A DNA stretch of 64,000 nt from Planctomycetia bacterium (lineage in GTDB: Bacteria; Planctomycetota; UBA8108; SXIK01): NCBI GenBank assembly GCA_005772855.1, contig SXIK01000166.1:1-64000 (forward strand), written 5' to 3'. Made by a program: the position numbers and the translations under genes. Below are positions 1 through 7,946 of the stretch, in pieces; the first letter of the stretch is position 1; every line of letters starts with the position of its first letter. The notes under the pieces were generated by a model. It was not told the origin of the DNA and did no database searches. It saw nothing but the letters and a program-made list of their open reading frames with translations.

Positions 1-456
1 GTGCCTGTCCTTGTCGCCGAGCAGCCTGGCCACTGCGTTGACATTTGACTCGTCGCCGATCTGCCCCAGCCAGTTGAGGGCTTCGCGTCGAACCTTGTCG
101 GCGGTTCCGGTGATGAGGAGTTTCTCGAGTTCGGTTGCGACCGCATTGCGCTCCGTATCGGCCCCCGGTCGGCCTGCCGTGTGCACCAGGCGATCCAGCG
201 CCAGGCGTGCTGTCGTGATGATGTCGAGGCGCAAGCCGTCTTCCTTCACGGAATCGGGAGCTTGACCGCTGAGCCTTCCGAGTGCGGCCACGACGGGCGC
301 TCCGAGAGCTGCGGCCTCCGCGCGCGAGGCCATGCGCACGTCGGCATCCGGAGACGTCACTTTTTCGAGGAGGATTTTCACCTTCGCCTCGTCCTCTGCC
401 AGGGCGAGGGTTGCTGCCGTCAAGAGGAACCAGAGTGCGGTGAGAATTCGTTTCAT
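1..456 (-). CDS. Secreted HEAT-repeat protein, C-terminus cut by window edge
   Basis: Reading leftward from an ATG at 456, an open frame runs off the window after 152 codons. The first 20 residues (MKRILTALWFLLTAATLALA) are a clear signal peptide, so the product is exported. The rest is helical and repeat-like, and the end (residues about 115-150) reads as a HEAT unit with a conserved Asn-Trp-Leu-Gly-Gln-Ile turn. A stretch around AGRPGADTER is closely matched by AGRPGAENER in the HEAT protein at 3217-5757, so the two are paralogues. It lies 62 bp downstream of the Gfo/Idh/MocA gene 519-1793 and is probably co-transcribed with it. HEAT repeats usually bind other proteins; substrate and exact role are unknown. 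Confidence 0.8.
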   Translation of the reverse strand, partial: MKRILTALWFLLTAATLALAEDEAKVKILLEKVTSPDADVRMASRAEAAALGAPVVAALGRLSGQAPDSVKEDGLRLDIITTARLALDRLVHTAGRPGADTERNAVATELEKLLITGTADKVRREALNWLGQIGDESNVNAVARLLGDKDRH

Positions 457-518
457 GGGGTGCCTGCTCTCAGAAGTTCTTGTCAATTCGGGTGCGGTGG
501 AAAGTCGGAGCGCGGAGT

Positions 519-1793
519 CTAGATGTGCCATGGGCTGCGATTTGGCCGGGAAAGGAGCCGATTCGCCTCGGCGTCGCCGACAACACTCTCGTTTGCGGAA
601 TCCCACTGGAGCTTGCGCCCGAGCATATAGGAGATATTGGCGAGGATGCACAACGTACCCACGGCGTGGCCTGCCTCGATCGTCATGATGGGCTTCTGGC
701 GCGTGCGTATGCAGTTCATGAAGTCTTGCTCATGTCCAGGGCTCTTGTAGGGGTGCACACCGTCGGAGGGAGGCTCGTACTCCTTCGCCTTGTCCTCGGT
801 GCCGCAGCCGCCGTCGCCGCCGGTCACGATCAACGTGTCCTTCTCGCCCAGGTATCGGGCGCCGAAGCCTGCACCTCCGTGTGGTTCGCCTGGCTGCCGC
901 CAGTAAAGGACCCAGTCGGGGTCCTTGAACTCGTACTTGACCAGCATGTCGACTGGACAATCCCAGATCCCTTTTTTCGGAGCTGTTCCCGTCGCCTCCA
1001 CGGTCACCGGGCCCTTCGAGTCGGAGTCCATGCACCACATCGCGACCGACATGACGTGAGCCCCGCGGTCCCGGATCTGGCCGCCGCCGAAATCAAGGAA
1101 CCAGCGAAAGTTGAAGTGCACGCGGTCCTCGTTGTAGGGCACGTAGCGGCACGGCCCGAGCCAGAGGTCCCAGTCGAGCTGCGGTGGCGGCTCGCTGTCA
1201 GGCTTGAAGCCGCCTTCGGGGTTTGGGTAGTGCCAGCAGTTGACTTCCTTGACTTTGCCGAGCATCCCGTTCCGGATGTACTGGCACGCCTTGAAGGCGG
1301 CTGGCGTTGAACGACCCTGCGAGCCCACCTGCATGACGCGCCCGCAGCGCTGCGCAGCTTGCACCATCTTGCGTCCTTCCTCAATCGTTACCGAGGCGGG
1401 CTTCTGCACGTAGACATCCTTGCCGGCCTCGCAGGCGAGGATTGCCATCACCCCGTGCCAGTGGTCTGGCGTGGCGATGAAGACCGCGTCGATGTCCCTT
1501 TGGTCGAGGAGAGCCCTGAAATCTTTGTGCAGGGGCACGTATCGGCCAACGTTCTTTGCCGCGCGCTCCAGGTGGCTCCTGTCGACGTCGCAAATCGCGC
1601 CACAACTCTCCTTGAAGTTGTTCAGATGGCTCGATCCCATCCCACCCACGCCGATATGGCCGGTAATGATCTTCTCGTTGGGCGATGCCGCGCCCAGGAA
1701 TCCCTCGTGAAATATGGCTGGAGCCGCGATCGCCCCGGCTCCAATTGCCGCCGTCCGGGCCATGAAGCCACGCCGGGTCGTTGTCGTTGGCAT
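519..1793 (-). CDS. Tat-exported Gfo/Idh/MocA family oxidoreductase
   Basis: A 424-residue NAD(P)-dependent oxidoreductase of the Gfo/Idh/MocA family, which typically acts on sugars, inositols or their derivatives. The ATG at 1793 is chosen over an upstream in-frame start at 1874 because it gives a twin-arginine signal (RRGFMA, residues 7-12) and is preceded by AAGAAAGG. The Rossmann motif GVGGMG is at residues 48-53. The catalytic Lys lies in a VQKP motif near residue 131, where the commoner form is EKP. The C-terminal dimerisation domain contains DRGAH in place of the family's usual DWGAHHxD. The rightward paralogue (1941-3185) keeps EKP and DWGAHHLD, so this copy has probably diverged in substrate. 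It is followed by a secreted HEAT gene, as its paralogue is. Confidence 0.93.
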   Translation of the reverse strand: MPTTTTRRGFMARTAAIGAGAIAAPAIFHEGFLGAASPNEKIITGHIGVGGMGSSHLNNFKESCGAICDVDRSHLERAAKNVGRYVPLHKDFRALLDQRDIDAVFIATPDHWHGVMAILACEAGKDVYVQKPASVTIEEGRKMVQAAQRCGRVMQVGSQGRSTPAAFKACQYIRNGMLGKVKEVNCWHYPNPEGGFKPDSEPPPQLDWDLWLGPCRYVPYNEDRVHFNFRWFLDFGGGQIRDRGAHVMSVAMWCMDSDSKGPVTVEATGTAPKKGIWDCPVDMLVKYEFKDPDWVLYWRQPGEPHGGAGFGARYLGEKDTLIVTGGDGGCGTEDKAKEYEPPSDGVHPYKSPGHEQDFMNCIRTRQKPIMTIEAGHAVGTLCILANISYMLGRKLQWDSANESVVGDAEANRLLSRPNRSPWHI

Positions 1794-1940
1794 GAAGCGC
1801 AACCTTTCTTGTTGTGATGAGCTCACCCAAAGTATGCATTGCGCATTACTTTCGATTGGGATGTGATCGAGCACATGATAAATTCTGAAGCACTTGCTTG
1901 AAGCGCAAAATCACCGAGTTTCCTGCACAGGGAGATCCAC

Positions 1941-3185
1941 ATGAGCCGTCGAGTGACTCGCCGTCGATTCTTGTTCCGTTCCGCACATGCGCTGGGTACT
2001 GGCATGGCTCTGCCGGCGGTCTTGAGGAGCGGCTCGATCGCGTCCGCCGCTGGTCCTTCGGCCAATGACCGCGTCGGCATTGGCTTCATCGGCACCGGCG
2101 GAAGGGGAAGCGACCACCTGAGCGTATACGCCCAAAGCAGGAAGTTTCCAGCCGTCGCGGTCTGTGATGTCGAGGCAGCGAATCGGCAGCGAGCGGCGAA
2201 GTCAGTGGGGCCCGAGTGCGGCCAGCACAATGATTACCGGGAAGTGCTTGAGCGTAAGGACGTTGACGCGGTGGTGATCTCCACCCCGGACCACTGGCAT
2301 GCAATGATGGCCATCCATGCCTGCGAGGCGGGGAAAGATGTCTTCTGCGAGAAGCCTCTGTCGCTCACGATCGTGCAGGCCAGGGCGATGGCCAACGCCG
2401 CGCGGCGTTATGAGCGAGTCTTCCAGACGGGCAGCCAGCAGCGCTCCTCGGGCGAGTTTCGTCGTGCGTGCGAGCTGGTGCGAAGCGGGCGCATTGGGAA
2501 AATCCGGGAAGTGATGGTGAACGTGTGGGGCACGTCGAAGCCGTGCACGCTTCCCGCGGAGGACCCGCCGGCTGGAATGGACTGGGATCGGTGGATCGGT
2601 CCCGCTCCCTGGCGCCCTTTCAACAAGCAGCTTCACCCATATCATTGGCGCAACTATCGAGATTTCTCGGGCGGAAGCATGACGGACTGGGGAGCTCACC
2701 ATCTCGACATCGTCCAGTGGGGGCTAGGCATGGACGATTCGGGGCCTGTTGAGATCCTTCCACCGGAAGGCACCGGGCCCCAGTACGTGACCTACAGGTA
2801 CGCGAACGGTGTTGTCGTCAAGTGTGGAGAGACCGCAGTGCAGGGTGTCCGGTTCGTCGGCGATTATGGAAAAATTAACGTCAACCGTGGCTACTTTCAA
2901 GCCGCTCCGGAGGAAGTGGCCACGGAGCCGCTCGGGCCGGCGGACGTGAATCTCTATCGAAGCCCGGGACACCATGAAGATTGGCAGCAGTGCATCCGAA
3001 CGCGGGGCCGTCCGATCACGGACGTCGAGATCGGCGCTCGCTCCGTGACCGTCTGCCACCTCGGAAACATCGCGATCTGGCTCAATCGGAAGCTCCAGTG
3101 GGACCCTTTCAAGGAGCAGATGGTTGGCGATCCCGAGGCGGCCCGCTGGCTGGATCGACCAACCCGCGCCCCCTATCACCTTTAA
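1941..3185 (+). CDS. Tat-exported Gfo/Idh/MocA family oxidoreductase
   Basis: 414 residues. The ATG follows AGGGAGA at a normal distance. Residues 1-40 form a twin-arginine signal (RRRFLF), so the folded enzyme is exported with its nucleotide. The NAD(P)-binding motif GTGGRG is at residues 51-56, the catalytic EKP at 137-139, and the second-domain signature DWGAHHLD further on. These are the full hallmarks of the family, which dehydrogenates or isomerises sugar-type substrates; the substrate cannot be told. It is divergent from its paralogue at 519-1793 with 147 bp between starts, which must hold both promoters. The HEAT gene at 3217 begins 31 bp after its stop, so the two are very likely co-transcribed. 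Confidence 0.95.
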   Translation: MSRRVTRRRFLFRSAHALGTGMALPAVLRSGSIASAAGPSANDRVGIGFIGTGGRGSDHLSVYAQSRKFPAVAVCDVEAANRQRAAKSVGPECGQHNDYREVLERKDVDAVVISTPDHWHAMMAIHACEAGKDVFCEKPLSLTIVQARAMANAARRYERVFQTGSQQRSSGEFRRACELVRSGRIGKIREVMVNVWGTSKPCTLPAEDPPAGMDWDRWIGPAPWRPFNKQLHPYHWRNYRDFSGGSMTDWGAHHLDIVQWGLGMDDSGPVEILPPEGTGPQYVTYRYANGVVVKCGETAVQGVRFVGDYGKINVNRGYFQAAPEEVATEPLGPADVNLYRSPGHHEDWQQCIRTRGRPITDVEIGARSVTVCHLGNIAIWLNRKLQWDPFKEQMVGDPEAARWLDRPTRAPYHL

Positions 3186-3216
3186 TACTTCCTCTAGCAG
3201 AACCCGAGGTTTCACG

Positions 3217-5757
3217 ATGCTCTCCTTCCTGCTTGCGCTTGTTTTCCTGGCGGCTCCCGAGGTAGGCGTTTCGACCCCCGAAGCTCTTCTGGGCGAGATT
3301 CTTCCTGGCCTTGCAAGCACTGATTCGGCCCAGATCGATGGAGCCTGGAGGGCCCTCGAGCGGGCGTGCTTCGAGGCGGGTCGTCCTGGTGCGGAGAACG
3401 AGCGCAAGGCTCTGTCCCTGGCGATCGCCGCGAAGCTCGGGGCCGATGTGCCCGAGTCGGCGCGCGTCATTTTCCTGCGCGCGCTCGAGATTGTGGGGAA
3501 AGGCGAGGCCGTCCCTGCCCTCGCGAAGCTCATCGCGCCTGGCAATCCCTCTTCGATTCGCGAAGGCGCCCGCAGGGCCCTCGATACCAACCCGCACGTC
3601 AACGCCAAGAAGGCACTGCGGCACGCGCTGGGGCAAGCCGAGGGCTCGCTGCGCGTCGGCGTCATCCATTCGCTGGGCGTTCGCCGAGACTTCCTCGCTA
3701 CTGGTGACCTCATTGGCATTGCCGAGGACAGCGACCTGGCGGCCAAGCTTGCCGCGGTCGAAGCGCTGGCGGAAATCGGAGACGTCTCCGCGGTTCCGGT
3801 CGTGGAGGAGGCGCTCAGCAATCTCAAGGGCCCCGAGCTCGCGGTGGCCCAGCGGGCCTACCTCCGGCTGGCTGATTCGCTCGTGCGCAACGACGAGAGA
3901 GGTCAGGCCCGACGAATCTACGACAAGGCAGCTCGGATTTCTCCAGCGCACAAGGCGGCGGCGTTGATTGGATTTGCCAGGGCAGGGCTCCAGAGCGAGA
4001 TCGAGCGAATCGCGAGCGCTCTTGATGACCCTGACCCGCAGGTTGGAGGTGCGGCTGTTGAGGCCGCCTCCAGGATCACCGGCGACGGCATGACGAAGGC
4101 GCTTCTTGTCAGGCTCGAGCGGGATCCGAGCGTGAAGTTGTTGCGCATCCTGGCCCGGCGGCGTGGGCCGGGAGCGCGAGCGGCGCTGTTGAACGCGGCC
4201 AGGAACACGCAGGCCGCGAATCTGCGCCTTGAGGCCCTCCGATTGTTCGGGGACTTTTCGAGTGACAGGGACGGCAGGGATGCCATCGATCTTCTCCTTT
4301 CCGCACTGGGAGAAGGAGGTGAGGTCGACAGGGTCGTGGAGACGACGCTGTCACGAATGCGAGGGCCCGTGACTGTGACGATCGCCGAGCAACTCGGCAA
4401 GGCATCGGGTGATCGCAAGCTTGCCTTGATCCGCGTCCTGGGGGCCCGAAGGGAAGTCGAAGGCCTCCAGGCGCTTGAGTCCGCAGCCTCCGATGCCTCG
4501 CTCCCTGTGCGAACGGCTGCGCTTCAGGCGATCGGCCAGGTGGGCCAGGCTTCAAGCGTTGCTCTGCTCCTCGGCATCCTTGTCAAGGCCGGTGACGCCG
4601 AACGTGGGGCCGCCATCGGAGCCCTTGCACGCCTCTGCGGCGACGAAAGCTCGACTGCCATCGTTGCCGCCTTCGCCAGGGCCGAAGGTGCCGATCGCGC
4701 GGTGCTTCTTCGCGTGATCGCGCTGCGGCGCGATCCTGGCTCCGTGGATCGTCTCAAGAAAGCCGCCGGGGAGCCGAGCTCGCTGGTGCGCCTGGCTGCC
4801 ATCGAAGGTCTTGGATTTTCCAACGATTTATCTGCCCTGCCGATTCTGCTCGAAGTCATCGAGAAGGGCACCGAGGCGGAGCAGTCCCTCGCCCTGCGGG
4901 GCGCCTTACGTTTTGGCGATCAGATTGCGAGGGACGACCGTTCAAAGGCGCTGGCGATTTATCTCAAGGCGCTCGACATCTCCGAAGATCCGAAGGATCT
5001 CTCCATGGCCTTGCGGGGAATCGCGGAGACATCGGGACCCGAAAATCTCAAGCGTATCCTTCCCCATCTCAAGAAGGGACCCTTGCAGCGTGAGGCTGGC
5101 CGCGCTGCCCTGCGCCTTGCCCAGCGGCTGCCGGAGGATCAACAGGCGGGCGCAAAGGAGGTCTACGAGCTTGTTCTCGCGCTGGACCCCGACCACACGA
5201 CCGCGAGTCAATGTGTGCGGCGTCTACGGCGACTGGGAGTGGATGTCGACCTGGCCCGCAAGAGAGGCTTTGTGACCCGTTGGTGGATTCTGGCTCCATT
5301 CCCCAACCCGCAAGGTTCTTTGTGGGAAAAGGCGCTCCCCCCGGAGAGTGGCGTCGATCTTACAAAGCCCGTCGAAAGCGAGGGTGAGAAGTATGAGTGG
5401 AAGATGTATCACACGCCAAGTCCGCGGGGTGTGATCGATCTGGCGGATGCAGGCTACAGCAGCGAGTTCGCCGGGGCCTACCTCTATGCCGAGATCTCCG
5501 TGAAGAGCGCCTGTGATGCCTTGTTCAAGATGGGGAGCGACGACCAAATCGCCTGCTGGCTCAACGGGGTGAAAGTGCACGCTTACCGCGCGAGCCGGGG
5601 CCTCGAAGTGGACAAGGACACGGTTGAGGTGAAGCTCACGGAGGGCGTGAACCGCATTCTGCTCAAGATCCTGAACGACACGCTAGACTGGGGAGCCTGC
5701 CTCCGAATCACGGACAGGGCCGGTAAACCGCTAGATTTTGCGCAGAAGGAGAGTTGA
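3217..5757 (+). CDS. Secreted HEAT-repeat protein with C-terminal galactose-binding-like domain
   Basis: 846 residues from the ATG at 3217, which gives a short signal peptide (MLSFLLALVFLAAP) behind a GAGGT ribosome site. The open frame extends 31 codons further upstream, but that part overlaps the oxidoreductase gene in another frame and has no signal. Residues about 30-650 are many 30-40 residue helical repeats of HEAT type. Residues about 690-846 form a beta-rich domain with a GSDDQIACWLNG motif and a late NRILLKI strand, the pattern of the galactose-binding-like/GH2 sugar-binding folds appended to planctomycete exoproteins. It pairs with the upstream oxidoreductase and is a paralogue of the truncated protein at 1-456. 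A scaffold or carbohydrate-binding role is inferred. Confidence 0.85.
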   Translation: MLSFLLALVFLAAPEVGVSTPEALLGEILPGLASTDSAQIDGAWRALERACFEAGRPGAENERKALSLAIAAKLGADVPESARVIFLRALEIVGKGEAVPALAKLIAPGNPSSIREGARRALDTNPHVNAKKALRHALGQAEGSLRVGVIHSLGVRRDFLATGDLIGIAEDSDLAAKLAAVEALAEIGDVSAVPVVEEALSNLKGPELAVAQRAYLRLADSLVRNDERGQARRIYDKAARISPAHKAAALIGFARAGLQSEIERIASALDDPDPQVGGAAVEAASRITGDGMTKALLVRLERDPSVKLLRILARRRGPGARAALLNAARNTQAANLRLEALRLFGDFSSDRDGRDAIDLLLSALGEGGEVDRVVETTLSRMRGPVTVTIAEQLGKASGDRKLALIRVLGARREVEGLQALESAASDASLPVRTAALQAIGQVGQASSVALLLGILVKAGDAERGAAIGALARLCGDESSTAIVAAFARAEGADRAVLLRVIALRRDPGSVDRLKKAAGEPSSLVRLAAIEGLGFSNDLSALPILLEVIEKGTEAEQSLALRGALRFGDQIARDDRSKALAIYLKALDISEDPKDLSMALRGIAETSGPENLKRILPHLKKGPLQREAGRAALRLAQRLPEDQQAGAKEVYELVLALDPDHTTASQCVRRLRRLGVDVDLARKRGFVTRWWILAPFPNPQGSLWEKALPPESGVDLTKPVESEGEKYEWKMYHTPSPRGVIDLADAGYSSEFAGAYLYAEISVKSACDALFKMGSDDQIACWLNGVKVHAYRASRGLEVDKDTVEVKLTEGVNRILLKILNDTLDWGACLRITDRAGKPLDFAQKES

Positions 5758-5868
5758 AGAGCCTTTTCAGTACAGGGGCGTTGTCAGGATCCCTAAGGGA
5801 GGGACAGAATCCTGTAAATTCTGCTGTCTCTCTACTGAGCAGTGGGACTTGATGCCGAAAGAGTCTGC

Positions 5869-6213
5869 ATGGACAGTCTGCTGGATTTTGACACGGTTCT
5901 TGCCCGCTCTGACGGTGACAGAGAGGCCCTGCAAGTAGTGGCACAACTCTTCCTTGAAGAGTTTCCGGGCTTGTTGACAGAGATTCGACGGGCGATCGGG
6001 AGCCGCGACGCCAAGGCCCTGCAGCACTGGGCGCACAATTTGAAGGGCGCAGTGAGTAACTTCTCACCCGTGTGTGCCGCCCCACTCATGGAGCTCGAGC
6101 TCATGGCCGGGAGAGGCAGGACCGAAGGGGCCGAGGCGTTTCTTCGAGCGGCCGAAGAGTATCTGGAGGTTCTCTCGGGGGAAATGCTGGTCTTTCTTGT
6201 CCCCACGCCGTAG
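5869..6213 (+). CDS. Stand-alone Hpt (histidine phosphotransfer) domain protein
   Basis: 114 residues from the ATG at 5869, preceded by GAAAGAG; an in-frame GTG at 5842 is the alternative. The motif HNLKGAVSNF around residue 56 is the classic Hpt signature, with His56 as predicted phospho-acceptor. The protein is almost entirely one Hpt four-helix bundle with no kinase or receiver attached. Known Hpt proteins shuttle phosphoryl groups from hybrid kinases to response regulators. No receiver-domain gene lies in this window, so its partners are elsewhere. It stands alone, 111 bp after the HEAT gene and convergent with the SDR gene at 6287-7060. Confidence 0.85.
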   Translation: MDSLLDFDTVLARSDGDREALQVVAQLFLEEFPGLLTEIRRAIGSRDAKALQHWAHNLKGAVSNFSPVCAAPLMELELMAGRGRTEGAEAFLRAAEEYLEVLSGEMLVFLVPTP

Positions 6214-6286
6214 GGCCAAGAGTCCATTGAGCAAGTCTGCCCGGGCAGTGTTGCGAGCCCCAGGGACCCTGCTGCCTTGGTCAGTC

Positions 6287-7060
6287 TCACTCCGGTGTGA
6301 CGTACGCCGCGGTGATTCCGCCGTCCATCAAGAAGGTGCTCCCGGTCAAGAACGAGGAGTCGTCGGAAGCGAGGAAAAGGGCCGCCTTGGCCATCTCCTT
6401 AGCCTCACCGAAGCGACCCATGGGGATGTGGACGAGACGGCGCTGTTTCTTCGCGTCCGTGTTGAGGAAGCTCATGAGAAGCTCTGTTTTGAGGGGTCCA
6501 GGGCAGAGAGCGTTCACGCGGATGTTTTCCTGGGCGTGGATGACCGCTAGCTCCCGGCTCATGGCAAGGACGCCGCCCTTCGACGCCGTGTAGGCAATCT
6601 GTGGGGTGGCGGCCCCCAACACGGCCACAAAGCTCGAGGTGTTGATCACGACGCCTCCGCCGGCTCTCCGCAGCGCCGGTATTCCATACTTGCACCCGAG
6701 GAAGACGCCCTTGAGGTTGATTGCCATCGTGAGGTCCCAGACTTCCTCAGTCGTCGTGATGGCGTCGTCGTCGCTTGCGTGCATGATTCCGGCATTGTTG
6801 AACAGGACGTCAAGCCGGCCGAAGCTTCGCTCGGCCACTTCGACCATGCTCCTGGCGTCCGCGGCCCTTGATACATCGGCGTGCGTGTAGACGGCCTGGC
6901 CCTTCTGCGCCTCGACCATCGCGACCGTTTCCCGCCCGCCCGAGTCGTTGACGTCGACGACGACGATCCGCGCCCCCTCCTTCGAGAAGAGGAGCGCGGT
7001 CTCGCGGCCAATGCCGCTCGAAGCCCCGGTGATGAGGGCGACTTTGTCCTTGAGTCTCAT
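6287..7060 (-). CDS. Short-chain dehydrogenase/reductase (SDR), classical type
   Basis: 257 residues from the ATG at 7060, preceded by GGAGAAG; the longer open frame to 7132 would overlap the upstream gene. The cofactor motif TGASSGIG is at residues 11-18, NNAG at 88-91, and the catalytic Ser142/143, Tyr157 and Lys161 are present (YTASK). An acidic residue after beta-2 (VVVDVND) suggests NAD rather than NADP. The substrate is not readable from sequence. It is the last gene of a leftward set with the PuuD-like amidotransferase (20 bp gap) and the glutamine synthetase-like ligase, so a role in oxidising a product of gamma-glutamylated amine breakdown is inferred only. Confidence 0.92.
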   Translation of the reverse strand: MRLKDKVALITGASSGIGRETALLFSKEGARIVVVDVNDSGGRETVAMVEAQKGQAVYTHADVSRAADARSMVEVAERSFGRLDVLFNNAGIMHASDDDAITTTEEVWDLTMAINLKGVFLGCKYGIPALRRAGGGVVINTSSFVAVLGAATPQIAYTASKGGVLAMSRELAVIHAQENIRVNALCPGPLKTELLMSFLNTDAKKQRRLVHIPMGRFGEAKEMAKAALFLASDDSSFLTGSTFLMDGGITAAYVTPE

Positions 7061-7079
7061 GGTGCTTCTCCGAGGCCTT

Positions 7080-7826
7080 TCATTTTTTCCCCCGCGCTCG
7101 CCTGATTCTGTATTGTGCCGCCGCCTGAACAAACTCGTCGAAAACGCGCTGCTCCGTCGGGTCGACCGCGGCGCGCAGCTCGGAGTGGAACTGGACGGCG
7201 ATCAGCCACGGGTGGCTTGGCATCTCGATGGCCTCGATTGTGCCATCGGGCGCGCGCGCGACGATTCGGAGTCCTTCGGCGGGGCGCTTCACTGCCTGGT
7301 GGTGCCACGATGAAGGCTCGAGCGACGTGGCGCCGAGGACCTCCGCAAGCTTTGAGGCGGGCTCGATCGAGACCGGGTGCCGCGTCGGCTGCCGATCGGG
7401 CGTGCGGTGCGCGACTTGATCTCCCACCGCATCTGGCAAGTGCTCGTGCAGTGTCCCACCGAGGGCAACATTCAGCACTTGCGCGCCGCGGCAGATCCCC
7501 AGCATGGGAACCTGATCCGCCACAACACGCTTCGTCATTGCGATCTCGCTCGAGTCGCGTTCCGCGCTTACATTGTAGATCGTCGCGTGATCCTGGCCGC
7601 CGTAGAGCCTCGGATCAATGTCCCCGCCACCCGAGAGGAGCAGACCGTCGAGGTGATCGAGGATCTCGACCGCTCTGGGATCTCCAGGCGGAATCAGCAG
7701 TGGAATGCCGCCCGCGCGGCGAATGGCCTCAACATACTCGACACGCGCATGGAGCTTGTTCTCCAAGTCCGCAGGGTACGTTGTCAGGCCAATGATGGGC
7801 GTGGGCATGGAACAGAGCGTATGCAT
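7080..7826 (-). CDS. Class I glutamine amidotransferase-like gamma-glutamyl hydrolase (PuuD-like, peptidase C26)
   Basis: About 248 residues. The nucleophile Cys112 lies in GICRGAQ, and His214 and Glu216 in QFHSE complete the triad; the GGGDIDP loop is typical of the PuuD/C26 group. PuuD cleaves gamma-glutamyl-GABA to glutamate and GABA. The neighbour at 7947-9326 is a glutamine synthetase-like ligase, as PuuA is, which supports a gamma-glutamylated amine pathway. The start is uncertain: ATG 7826 has a weak GAGGGT some distance upstream, while ATG 7808 begins right at the conserved MPTPIIGLTTYP but has no visible ribosome site. The open frame reaches 7922. Expected location is the cytoplasm. 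Confidence 0.9.
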   Translation of the reverse strand: MHTLCSMPTPIIGLTTYPADLENKLHARVEYVEAIRRAGGIPLLIPPGDPRAVEILDHLDGLLLSGGGDIDPRLYGGQDHATIYNVSAERDSSEIAMTKRVVADQVPMLGICRGAQVLNVALGGTLHEHLPDAVGDQVAHRTPDRQPTRHPVSIEPASKLAEVLGATSLEPSSWHHQAVKRPAEGLRIVARAPDGTIEAIEMPSHPWLIAVQFHSELRAAVDPTEQRVFDEFVQAAAQYRIRRARGKK

Positions 7827-7946
7827 ATCCAATCCGCGACCCTCGCGCAAGGCTGGCTTCTGCACCCGGTACCGGACGGTACGGCACATGAATGTTGACG
7901 AAACTGGGTGCAAGTGCCCCACCCGGGTGCGCCCGCAAGGTCTTGC

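Noticed and set aside
480-1310. Long rightward open frame across the leftward Gfo/Idh/MocA gene
   Set aside because: It is a shadow: the opposite strand has complete family motifs, signal and ribosome site, while this frame is Val/Leu/Arg-rich without any motif.
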